Positions 1-5,514 are shown, numbered from the stretch's first letter. The stretch: 12,608 nt of DNA from Candidatus Saccharimonadota bacterium (GCA_029288335.1 JARIHJ010000096.1:1-12608), one strand, 5' to 3'. Notes: generated by a model from the sequence alone, not told the origin. A program made the numbers and translations.

Positions 1-128
1 AACCAAGCCCCGCCGCCTGTTTTGCCAAAGCCAAAACGCGCCCCGCCAGAAAAAGCCTTTGCATTTTTGAGATTTCCCCCGCCGATTTTTTCTTTTTTTA
101 GTGGAAAAGGCTATTTCTGTCGGTGCGC
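1..128 (+). repeat. Left arm of a perfect long inverted repeat
   Basis: Bases 1-128 are the exact reverse complement of 1866-1993. Identity stops at the inner edge (base 129 against 1865). The outer edge cannot be judged because the window begins here, so 128 bp is a minimum length. The arm contains several CCCCGCC-type C-rich words (7-14, 41-48, 76-82), a short GTTTTG/CAAAAC stem (19-24 with 32-37) and a T-rich run (86-99). It does not look protein-coding: the two copies lie in different reading frames relative to the genes they precede. It is the outer part of a promoter module in front of the dehydrogenase-like gene. Confidence 0.95.
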
Positions 129-129
129 T

Positions 130-160
130 CAACGGCTACGCCGTTGTTTGCGGCTCAAAC
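130..160 (+). repeat. Hairpin pair between repeat arm and promoter
   Basis: CAACGGC (130-136) pairs with GCCGTTG (140-146) around a TAC loop. GTTTG (146-150) can pair with CAAAC (156-160) immediately after. The first hairpin has a counterpart on the other side of the cassette (1833-1819, minus strand): AACGGC-TAC-GCCGTT here and AGCGGC-AAA-GCCGCT there. The second base and its pairing partner differ together (A-T versus G-C), so the stem is kept. There is no T run, so these do not look like intrinsic terminators. Confidence 0.7.
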
Positions 161-163
161 TGT

Positions 164-169
164 TATAAT
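164..169 (+). promoter_or_regulatory. -10 box TATAAT, predicted leaderless start
   Basis: The consensus TATAAT sits within CTGTTATAATT (160-170), an 11-mer that is repeated exactly in front of the convergent SDR gene. Only six bases separate it from the ATG at 176, so transcription would start at or next to the start codon. No good -35 hexamer is seen at the expected distance; that position falls in the hairpin block. Confidence 0.7.
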
Positions 170-175
170 TGGACT

Positions 176-1060
176 ATGGCAAAAGTATCTGTTTTATCTG
201 ATGTGCATATTCTTGACGAGACAAAAGAGCGTATTCAAGAGTTGTCCTCTGAACCCGTAGATTTTCCCGCCAGCCGGACCGAGAGTATTGACGAATTGGT
301 CGCCAGAACCAACAACGCAGAAATTGTTTTGGTCAGCCCACGCACAAAAATAACCAGTGAATATCTTGACCGCTGTCCTAGTGTCAAATATGTCGGAGTA
401 TGCGGTACATCTATGACAAACCTGGACACCGATTTGTTAGAGCAACGCAACATTACCTACACTAACGTCAAAGATTATGGCGATGAACCTACGGCAGAGT
501 TTATCTTTATGCAACTCGTCCGCTTGTTGCGCGGCGTTGGCGATTATCAGTGGAGGCCAGAACCACACGAACTAATGGGAAAAACAATTTCAATTATTGG
601 ACTGGGTGCGCTTGGTCAGGCTGTCGCCGAACTTGCGTTGGCATACAAAATGCGCGTTCAATATCACAGTCGTAGTCGCAAAGAGGACTGGGAAAATAGG
701 GGGCCTGTGTACGGGCAACTAAACGATGTAATCGCCAGCAGCGATATTATCGTGCTAACCGTACCTACTGACACACTCGTAATGTCAGCAGAACAGTTTA
801 GCCTACTAAAACAAGGGACGATATTACTACAAGCAAGTATGGGAAACATACTAGACGAACAGGCTTTTCGCCAATGGATAGCAACCGATAGCAACTTTGC
901 CATTTTTGACTACTCGGCAGGCGATAGCCTGTATCTTGCTTACAAAGATTTGGACAGAGTTATTTTTCCTAAAATAGTGGCTGGACACACTATTGAAACA
1001 AAACAAAGGCTCGGCGAGCGAGTTGTTGAGAATATCAACAATTTCTTGACCCTTAGCTAA
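176..1060 (+). CDS. D-2-hydroxyacid dehydrogenase-like NAD-binding protein
   Basis: A 294-residue protein with the layout of D-isomer specific 2-hydroxyacid dehydrogenases: a split substrate domain flanking a Rossmann NAD-binding domain that begins near residue 133, with the dinucleotide motif GLGALG at 142-147. Family members use an Arg-Glu-His set to reduce 2-keto acids or oxidise D-2-hydroxy acids. Here the candidate His is kept (H271, in AGHTIE). The segment that normally reads N-T-x-R-G reads QASMGN, putting Met222 where the catalytic Arg is expected, and the Glu position appears to be Asp250. The substrate, or even catalysis, is therefore uncertain. The frame is open back to a GTG at 101, but that extension is encoded by the repeat and hairpin block. 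The ATG at 176, six bases after TATAAT and opening with MAKVSVLSD, is the better start. It is convergent with the SDR gene and AT-richer than genes to the right. Confidence 0.85.
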   Translation: MAKVSVLSDVHILDETKERIQELSSEPVDFPASRTESIDELVARTNNAEIVLVSPRTKITSEYLDRCPSVKYVGVCGTSMTNLDTDLLEQRNITYTNVKDYGDEPTAEFIFMQLVRLLRGVGDYQWRPEPHELMGKTISIIGLGALGQAVAELALAYKMRVQYHSRSRKEDWENRGPVYGQLNDVIASSDIIVLTVPTDTLVMSAEQFSLLKQGTILLQASMGNILDEQAFRQWIATDSNFAIFDYSAGDSLYLAYKDLDRVIFPKIVAGHTIETKQRLGERVVENINNFLTLS

Positions 1061-1102
1061 CCTCTCTCATAGACCACTGTACTTTTATAGGTGATATGTC
1101 AG

Positions 1103-1768
1103 TTATTTTCTGTTGATTATAATTTCGCTAATCTCTGCTTGTTTGGGTGTTTCAACAACTTTTACGAGTTCATCGGCAATTATTTCTACTGGCATCCAGT
1201 TTTCAGGGTCAGATAGTTGTTCACCAGTGATTTTTTCTAGCATTTTATTTCGCATACCACCTGGACAGAAACTAATCGCTCGTGATTTTTTACTCTTGAA
1301 CAACTCTTGTAATGATTTTGTGTAGCCACGCATTGCCCATTTAGAACTTACATAGACTGGCTCGCTTGCCGAGCCTTTTGTTCCAGCAGTAGAAGCGACA
1401 TTTATAATGTCGGCTTCATCTTTAATCAGTTTATCAAGCAAGAAATTGACGAGATAAATTGTGCCCATAACATTGGTTGAATAGACATTTACTATATCGC
1501 TAAATTGCTTGTCGTCTGTTCGGTCAAACCTGGACATAATGCCAGCACAATTTATCAAAGTCGTAATTGGAGTGTTTAACTCCAAAACTTGTTTTGCGGC
1601 ATTTTCAGTAGATTTTTCATCTGTCAAATCAAGTACAATGTGTTTAATTCTGGCGTCTACAGGTTTTGAGCGAGAAAGCGAAAAGACATCGTAGCCTTTT
1701 TCTAAAAGTATTTGTGCGGTAGCAAAGCCTAGTCCGTCGCTCGCACCAGTAATTAGAATTGTTTTCAT
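1103..1768 (-). CDS. Short-chain dehydrogenase/reductase (SDR)
   Basis: A 221-residue classical SDR predicted to carry out NAD(P)-dependent oxidoreduction of an unknown substrate in the cytoplasm. It has the cofactor motif TGASDGLG (7-14), NCAG (73-76, the NNAG structural motif), the active-site Asn (N99), Ser126 after INVAS, and the catalytic Tyr139/Lys143 in YVSSK. The PG motif follows at 169-170. All catalytic residues are present, so it is probably active. A longer frame is open back to 1996, but its first 76 residues (a proline- and arginine-rich stretch) are just translated repeat and hairpins. The true start is the ATG at 1768, seven bases after TATAAT. It converges on the dehydrogenase-like gene with a 42-base gap and no visible terminator. 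Codon use is AT-rich, suggesting acquisition together with its neighbour. Confidence 0.9.
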   Translation of the reverse strand: MKTILITGASDGLGFATAQILLEKGYDVFSLSRSKPVDARIKHIVLDLTDEKSTENAAKQVLELNTPITTLINCAGIMSRFDRTDDKQFSDIVNVYSTNVMGTIYLVNFLLDKLIKDEADIINVASTAGTKGSASEPVYVSSKWAMRGYTKSLQELFKSKKSRAISFCPGGMRNKMLEKITGEQLSDPENWMPVEIIADELVKVVETPKQAEISEIIINRK

Positions 1769-1775
1769 AGGAGTA

Positions 1776-1781
1776 ATTATA
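1776..1781 (-). promoter_or_regulatory. -10 box TATAAT, predicted leaderless start (SDR)
   Basis: On the minus strand, CTGTTATAATT (1785-1775) repeats the 11-mer found in front of the convergent gene. TATAAT is followed by seven bases and then the ATG at 1768, so the transcript should begin at or next to the start codon. No clear -35 box is visible; the position expected for it overlaps the foot of the hairpin at 1798-1819. Confidence 0.7.
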
Positions 1782-1797
1782 ACAGATTTCCTCTGTT

Positions 1798-1864
1798 TAT
1801 GTGTCGCAAGCGACACATAGCGGCTTTGCCGCTCCGAGCCACGCCGCCTCTGCCGTTTGCGGCA
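1798..1864 (-). repeat. Cluster of three adjacent perfect hairpins
   Basis: Three back-to-back palindromes lie between the right repeat arm and the SDR promoter. A ten-base stem runs from TATGTGTCGC (1798-1807) to GCGACACATA (1810-1819). AGCGGC (1819-1824) pairs with GCCGCT (1828-1833). TGCCG (1851-1855) pairs with CGGCA (1860-1864). None is followed by a T tract in either direction. The middle one matches the hairpin at 131-145 in shape and position, with a paired substitution. The 298 bases between SDR start and the next gene (1769-2066) consist of these hairpins, the repeat arm and the upstream region of the gene at 2067. Confidence 0.75.
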
Positions 1865-1865
1865 G

Positions 1866-1993
1866 GCGCACCGACAGAAATAGCCTTTTCCACTAAAAAA
1901 AGAAAAAATCGGCGGGGGAAATCTCAAAAATGCAAAGGCTTTTTCTGGCGGGGCGCGTTTTGGCTTTGGCAAAACAGGCGGCGGGGCTTGGTT
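1866..1993 (-). repeat. Right arm of the perfect long inverted repeat
   Basis: This is the exact reverse complement of 1-128, placed upstream of the SDR gene in the same relative position and orientation as the left arm holds to its own gene. Read on the plus strand it contains several G-rich words (GGCGGGGG, GGCGGGGC, GGCGGCGGGG). The arm may extend past 1993, but the partner sequence lies outside the window. Confidence 0.95.
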
Positions 1994-2053
1994 CACACCT
2001 TGCGCTGGAAACAGGTTCTAGCTTCGTTGTAAAATTGAGCCAATTTGCACGCC

Positions 2054-2060
2054 AAAGGAG
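2054..2060 (+). promoter_or_regulatory. Shine-Dalgarno AAAGGAG fixing a GTG start
   Basis: AAAGGAG ends six bases before GTG at 2067, good spacing for ribosome binding. It supports the GTG as start over the downstream in-frame ATGs. A possible promoter upstream (TGGAAA 2006-2011, TAAAAT 2030-2035, 18-base spacer) is weak. Confidence 0.7.
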
Positions 2061-2066
2061 ACCGTA

Positions 2067-2795
2067 GTGTCGATTGATAGTTTCCTCTCACAATTTATAG
2101 ATGGCTACTTGCTTAGTGACCTGGAAACAATGTCGCATGATAATGTTGCTGCCGGAAAAGAATACGGCGCAGTTGGCTATCCAATGATGACTACCATTCT
2201 GGCTGGCATGGAGCTACTTGGTGGTCTGCTGTTACCATCAGAAAAAAAATTTGATCCCGACCATGGAGGTCATGATAAATTCTTACATTTTTGGGATTAT
2301 TACTTTTGCACACAATTTCCCGCCTATAAGGGTCTTGGTGGACTATTCTACTCCTTAATCAGAAACGGCGTGGCACATACTTTTATAGCTAAACATGGCA
2401 TTGTTATTCATAAGTTCAGCAAACAAAGTATTAAGGTTGACCTAGGTGCTAAAGAAGTTTATGTAGATCCCAATGTTTTTTTTGAAGAGTTCAGGGATAC
2501 ATACCACACTAGGGTCGTTACGATTGAGGATAAAAGCCTGATGCAGCAAAGACTAAATAAAATAGAGCGGGCATATGCTAAAAAATCTGATGCGCTGTTC
2601 AATAGCCTACAAACTGTTGACCAGAGTGTAGATGTCAAAGATTATTGGCCAAAATTATCACTTGCTAATCAAGCGTGGTCTTCAGGCGCCTCTCATGCCA
2701 TGGGGCCAGTTGATGGCATCCAATTGATCTCTACGACAAATGCTACAACTGTATCTGGCACATTATCTCAAGATAAAATTCAAAAGGGTTCCTGA
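2067..2795 (+). CDS. Uncharacterised protein with HEPN-like R-x4-H motif
   Basis: A 242-residue protein that I do not recognise as a named family. The N-terminal 110 residues look helical. They include a hydrophobic stretch near 39-56, an aromatic segment FLHFWDYYF (72-80) and then FYSLIRNGVAHTF (94-106), containing R99-N100-x3-H104. An Arg, a polar residue and a His at R-x4-H spacing is the hallmark of HEPN domains, many of which are RNases in toxin-antitoxin, abortive-infection or CRISPR-linked systems. The C-terminal half has a basic/acidic helical region (154-175) and a low-complexity Ser/Thr-rich tail (205-235). No transmembrane or signal segment is convincing. No partner gene (MNT nucleotidyltransferase or antitoxin) is adjacent, which weakens a toxin reading. 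It is AT-rich like the cassette to its left. A start at GTG 2067 is supported by AAAGGAG. The gene is well supported; the HEPN assignment is a suggestion. Confidence 0.75.
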   Translation: MSIDSFLSQFIDGYLLSDLETMSHDNVAAGKEYGAVGYPMMTTILAGMELLGGLLLPSEKKFDPDHGGHDKFLHFWDYYFCTQFPAYKGLGGLFYSLIRNGVAHTFIAKHGIVIHKFSKQSIKVDLGAKEVYVDPNVFFEEFRDTYHTRVVTIEDKSLMQQRLNKIERAYAKKSDALFNSLQTVDQSVDVKDYWPKLSLANQAWSSGASHAMGPVDGIQLISTTNATTVSGTLSQDKIQKGS

Positions 2796-2832
2796 CCGTA
2801 TAACTCAGCCATTTTTCAGTGTTTCTATAGCT

Positions 2833-3000
2833 TTATCGGCGGCCTAGAAATATCAGGTAGAAACCTATATATACCACAACAATTCCGATGTTGGACAAAA
2901 GTCGCTCCCAGAAATGATGCCTCAAGAAAAGAACGTCCACAATGACTACGGTAGCTACCATAGCAAGGACGTAAGGGATTTTGACTTTGTTTTTGCCCAT
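2833..3000 (-). CDS. Small membrane protein, 55 aa (hypothetical)
   Basis: The frame reads MGKNKVKIPYV, then a hydrophobic stretch (about 9-26), a short basic/aromatic linker RHHFWERL (27-34) and a second hydrophobic stretch (about 36-52), ending LGRR. It should be a two-helix inner-membrane hairpin. Two things suggest it is real although so short: a promoter with TTTTCA (3048-3043), a 17-base spacer and TATAAT (3025-3020), and a sharply alternating hydrophobic/charged pattern. From memory, small proteins with an F-W-E-R-L-x-x-N-I-G-I-V block recur in Saccharibacteria; this is unchecked. The overlapping open frame on the same strand (3019-2825) gives a Cys/His/Pro-rich non-protein-like sequence and is the wrong frame. 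It is divergent from the 204-aa gene. Function unknown. Confidence 0.7.
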   Translation of the reverse strand: MGKNKVKIPYVLAMVATVVIVDVLFLRHHFWERLLSNIGIVVVYIGFYLIFLGRR

Positions 3001-3019
3001 TTTCGGCTTTCCATTTCAA

Positions 3020-3048
3020 ATTATATGCTTAGAACTATGCTCTGAAAA
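3020..3048 (-). promoter_or_regulatory. Promoter of the 55-aa membrane protein gene
   Basis: On the minus strand TTTTCA (3048-3043), a 17-base spacer and TATAAT (3025-3020) lie 19 bases before the ATG at 3000, predicting a leader of about a dozen bases. Confidence 0.55.
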
Positions 3049-3087
3049 GACTCCACACCTAGTGGTTTTTTTACATCAATAAGACAA

Positions 3088-3116
3088 TTGCCGGCCAATC
3101 TCGTTCGTGATATAAC
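3088..3116 (+). promoter_or_regulatory. Promoter of the 204-aa gene, extended -10
   Basis: TTGCCG (3088-3093), a 17-base spacer and TATAAC (3111-3116), preceded by TG in the extended -10 position (3108-3109). Eight bases (AAAGGTAA) separate it from the ATG at 3125, so the mRNA would have almost no leader; the AAAGG in that gap may or may not be transcribed. Confidence 0.55.
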
Positions 3117-3124
3117 AAAGGTAA

Positions 3125-3739
3125 ATGAGTGAGTTTCTCTCGGGAGCTCCGGCAACAACAGAGCTCGAAAATCAATACTACCAAGCGCTTGAAAACTTCA
3201 ACGCCATCGACATTCCTTGCCGCACTGACGATTATCAGCGGGCAGATATTTTCGTGGGTTTCGATATGCTCTCTGCGGTCACACGCTTGCGCGACGCATA
3301 CGGCCTAATAAACGAGCAGCAATATTATCTCGTGGTTTTTCGCTCGCAGCGCAATCCTGGACTTACCGAAGAAGATATCGATCTACTCGCTACCAAAGAC
3401 CACCTGGCTCACAAAGAAGCGCACGATTACAGGGACGAGCAAGGCGGGCAAGCCCTGCTCCACTACTACAAAGGCCTACCTGACGCTGACGGTTTTTGCA
3501 TATCGTGGTGCGTATGGACCAGTGAAGCCATCGCCAAGCTCGCATCTGGTAAAGTTCATCAAGAAGGCGCGGAAACACCCAGCTCAAGTCACTCTGATGC
3601 TATGCGCTTAGCTCGACAAATGTATCAGAAGTACGGCATACAAACCTATCGCCTAAGGCTCAGTCCAGATGGCGAGAATCTGGAATCCGAGTGCACCCAA
3701 GACACGTGGTCACCACAGGTCGCAAATCCAGCAGCTTAA
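3125..3739 (+). CDS. Uncharacterised 204-aa soluble protein
   Basis: I cannot name this protein. It appears cytoplasmic, with no signal peptide or membrane segment. The centre (about 66-178) looks like the conserved core: an acidic/His region HLAHKEAHDY (93-102), then LLHYYKGLPDADGFCISWCVW (111-131), a TSEAIAKLASGKVH helix (132-145) and MYQKYGIQTYRLRL (166-179). The order G-x-LLHY-x-x-G-x-x-D-x-x-G, C-S-x-C-x-W and P/K-x-H reminds me of small hypothetical proteins of actinobacteria and CPR, possibly of a ferredoxin-like or dimeric alpha/beta fold; that is recollection only. The first 60 residues look like a variable N-terminal addition. It stands alone behind its own promoter and converges on the lyase gene, the stop codons being two bases apart. 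Confidence 0.8.
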   Translation: MSEFLSGAPATTELENQYYQALENFNAIDIPCRTDDYQRADIFVGFDMLSAVTRLRDAYGLINEQQYYLVVFRSQRNPGLTEEDIDLLATKDHLAHKEAHDYRDEQGGQALLHYYKGLPDADGFCISWCVWTSEAIAKLASGKVHQEGAETPSSSHSDAMRLARQMYQKYGIQTYRLRLSPDGENLESECTQDTWSPQVANPAA

Positions 3740-3741
3740 GA

Positions 3742-5184
3742 TCAAAACTCTCGCAAGGTAGCTACGGCCGTTGCAATGTCAGCATCCAGCGGGCGGTCCG
3801 ATTCATCGGGATCTAGGGCAGCTAGAGCCATCTCATACTGACGCTTCAATGAGCCTTTTGGCACAATGTTTCGCTGGTGTAAAGCTCGCACCGCCGCTAG
3901 TAGTTCACAGGCTAGGATCGTTTCGTATGGCGAAACTGAGGCGGTCGTATGCCAGGCAGACTGGGTAGCAAAACTGGCGTGCTCCTCAGCTCCACGTGAT
4001 AGCACAGCCTCGCCGATACTAGCAGGTGTCGTCAGCAGGTGGAGTTCCGCTAAAGCGGAATGAGCCACGTATTCGGTGATAAGCAGCCCAGAACTGGCAG
4101 TAGGCCCTCCAGCCAAGAATGGGCGAAGCCCCGTAGCAGCCGGCTCCATTAATTGGCTCAAACGAGCAACTGACAGCGCGGCCGTCTGATACGTGGCCGC
4201 TCTGATATTATCGAGAGCTAAACCCGCATTGGCGAGATGGAAATTGCCATTATGAAAAGCTTTGCCGGTAGCCGGATCAATTAGCGGGTTCTCGCTGGCA
4301 GCGTTCATCTCTAGCAGCAAAATCTCCTCCAGGCGTTCTGCTGCCTCCATAGCCGGGCCGTGTACTTGCGGAAAGGCTCGCAAACAAAACGAATCCTGGA
4401 CCTGCCGCGCCAGTCGCCGCAAATCAGGGCCCAGCAGCTTTCGCAGCTCAGCGGCAACTTGCTGCTGGCCAACGTTGGGCCGGGCTTGATGCACCTCAGC
4501 GGCTAGGGCTTCGCTCGAACCATCGAGCGCCAGGAATGGTAGGGCCGCCACTGCCAAACTAGCCCGCTGCAAAACCCTAAGATCGTGACAAGCCAGCGCG
4601 GCTTCAGCCAGTGTCGCCGCGTTACTACTCATAAATGCCAACGCATCCTGATCATCGAGGTGATATTTTGGCAGCGAGCCCTGCCGCCAGGGCCGTTCAC
4701 CCATAATACACAGCGCCGTCGTTGCCAAGGCCGTCAGGTCGCCGGTACCGATCGCACCGTATTTAGTGACGGGCGGAATTACGCCTTTGTTAATCGCATC
4801 TACTAATATATCCAGCAAGGCTGGATTCACGCCCGAGCCGCCGGCGGCAAGCTGGTTGAGGCGTACGACTAGCATTGCCCGCAGCAGTTCTGGCTTTACG
4901 GCCGGGCCGGCACCAGCTGAGTGACTCCTTAGCAGTCTAAGGCCGTGACCAGTCGACGTATCTGGCGTAACCGAAACGCTTTTATTTCCCCCTACGCCGG
5001 TGTTTCTACCGTACAAAGTCCGCTGCTTCGCAGCCCAGGTGGCTAACTGATGACTCAAGCGTGCGCGCTTACGAGCTTCGGGCAAAAGTTTCACGCTCGA
5101 GCCGCCGCGCACCACATCGATAAGCTCTGGAATTGTCAGACTCTTGCCATCCACCCTGATAACGCGGCTAGACATTTGCTCCAT
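3742..5184 (-). CDS. Aromatic amino acid lyase (HAL/PAL family), variant MIO triad
   Basis: A 480-residue protein of the histidine/phenylalanine ammonia-lyase fold, which eliminates ammonia from an aromatic L-amino acid using an autocatalytic MIO group. Family landmarks run in order: LYGRNTGVGG (57-66, active-site Tyr58), YGAIGTGDL (142-150), QDSFCLR (263-269), ASENPL (296-301), NGNFH (312-316) and GAEEHASF (398-405). Two key places deviate. The MIO triad normally A-S-G is G146-T147-G148, and the usual Q-D-x-Y-x-L-R has Phe266 for Tyr. Arg269, Asn299, Glu400 and the N-terminal Tyr are kept, and the sequence is intact, so it may be a divergent subfamily rather than a decaying gene. No other histidine-utilisation gene (hutU, hutI) is nearby. 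Length is slightly under the ~510 residues of bacterial HAL. ATG 5175 (residue 4, preceded by GGAG) is an alternative start. GC-richer than region A. Confidence 0.9.
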   Translation of the reverse strand: MEQMSSRVIRVDGKSLTIPELIDVVRGGSSVKLLPEARKRARLSHQLATWAAKQRTLYGRNTGVGGNKSVSVTPDTSTGHGLRLLRSHSAGAGPAVKPELLRAMLVVRLNQLAAGGSGVNPALLDILVDAINKGVIPPVTKYGAIGTGDLTALATTALCIMGERPWRQGSLPKYHLDDQDALAFMSSNAATLAEAALACHDLRVLQRASLAVAALPFLALDGSSEALAAEVHQARPNVGQQQVAAELRKLLGPDLRRLARQVQDSFCLRAFPQVHGPAMEAAERLEEILLLEMNAASENPLIDPATGKAFHNGNFHLANAGLALDNIRAATYQTAALSVARLSQLMEPAATGLRPFLAGGPTASSGLLITEYVAHSALAELHLLTTPASIGEAVLSRGAEEHASFATQSAWHTTASVSPYETILACELLAAVRALHQRNIVPKGSLKRQYEMALAALDPDESDRPLDADIATAVATLREF

Positions 5185-5206
5185 TGTGGCAATTTAGTTC
5201 TAGCAT

Positions 5207-5212
5207 TGTCAA
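5207..5212 (-). promoter_or_regulatory. Possible -35 box TTGACA of the lyase gene
   Basis: A consensus TTGACA on the minus strand lies 22 bases before the ATG at 5184, but no recognisable -10 follows at 16-18 bases (the position reads CCACAA). The lyase may have a weak or regulated promoter here, or be read through from the small membrane protein gene 67 bases upstream on the same strand. Confidence 0.3.
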
Positions 5213-5251
5213 CGACGCTAGGCCGGCGTACGATTTAGGAATACCAAATAA

Positions 5252-5431
5252 CTACTTATAAATCTTGCGCGCCAGGCTCGCGGCTAGCACGCCAATCAAG
5301 AAGCCGCAGCCAAAAATCAGCACCTCGTGGAACCTGTGAGCGTCGAGCTTCCTCCAGGTGACAAGGAAGACAATCGCCCAGGCTACAAAAACGCCAACGA
5401 CGTAAACCCAATATGGGAATCTTTTAACCAT
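5252..5431 (-). CDS. Small membrane protein, 59 aa (hypothetical)
   Basis: Starts MVKRFPYWVY and has two strongly hydrophobic stretches (about 7-24 and 36-52) separated by a polar linker with TWRKLDAHRFHE (25-36), ending in the basic ARKIYK. It should be a two-helix hairpin in the inner membrane with its charged ends inside. The frame is open seven codons further upstream, but that would place the -10 box inside the coding region. TATAAT (5443-5438) is exactly six bases before the ATG at 5431, the same spacing as at two other genes here. Same strand as the lyase gene, which begins 67 bases downstream, so the two may be cotranscribed. Function unknown. Confidence 0.75.
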   Translation of the reverse strand: MVKRFPYWVYVVGVFVAWAIVFLVTWRKLDAHRFHEVLIFGCGFLIGVLAASLARKIYK

Positions 5432-5437
5432 AACCGT

Positions 5438-5443
5438 ATTATA
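5438..5443 (-). promoter_or_regulatory. -10 box TATAAT, predicted leaderless start (59-aa gene)
   Basis: TATAAT on the minus strand, followed by ACGGTT and then ATG at 5431. The expected -35 position reads TTCTAT, a poor match. Confidence 0.6.
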
Positions 5444-5514
5444 TACCGACAATTAGCTGTATAGAACCTAAAACTTACTTCCCTCCTAAAAGACCTATAT
5501 AAAACCCTCTACAT

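Noticed and set aside
101..175. 25-residue N-terminal extension of the dehydrogenase-like protein from a GTG at 101
   Set aside because: It covers the repeat arm end, the hairpins and TATAAT; the ATG at 176 fits both the promoter and the family's N-terminus.
1..1993. Integron attC sites or IS terminal repeats
   Set aside because: The arms are far longer than IS ends, no integrase or transposase is in view, and no convincing R'/R'' core sites with attC-like imperfect pairing were found. The element type is left open.
1769..1996. 76-residue N-terminal extension of the SDR, rich in Pro, Arg and Phe
   Set aside because: It is a translation of the inverted repeat and hairpins, it contains the -10 box, and SDRs normally begin a few residues before the TGxxxGxG motif, as MKTILITG does.
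2825..3019. 64-aa minus-strand open frame
   Set aside because: Its Cys/Arg/Pro-rich sequence is not protein-like, and an overlapping frame encodes a convincing two-helix membrane protein with a promoter.
3053..3072. Possible intrinsic terminator, CCAC-ACCTA-GTGG followed by seven T
   Set aside because: The stem is only four base pairs, and no plus-strand gene ends nearby; the gene at 2067 ends about 260 bases upstream. Left as a weak coincidence.
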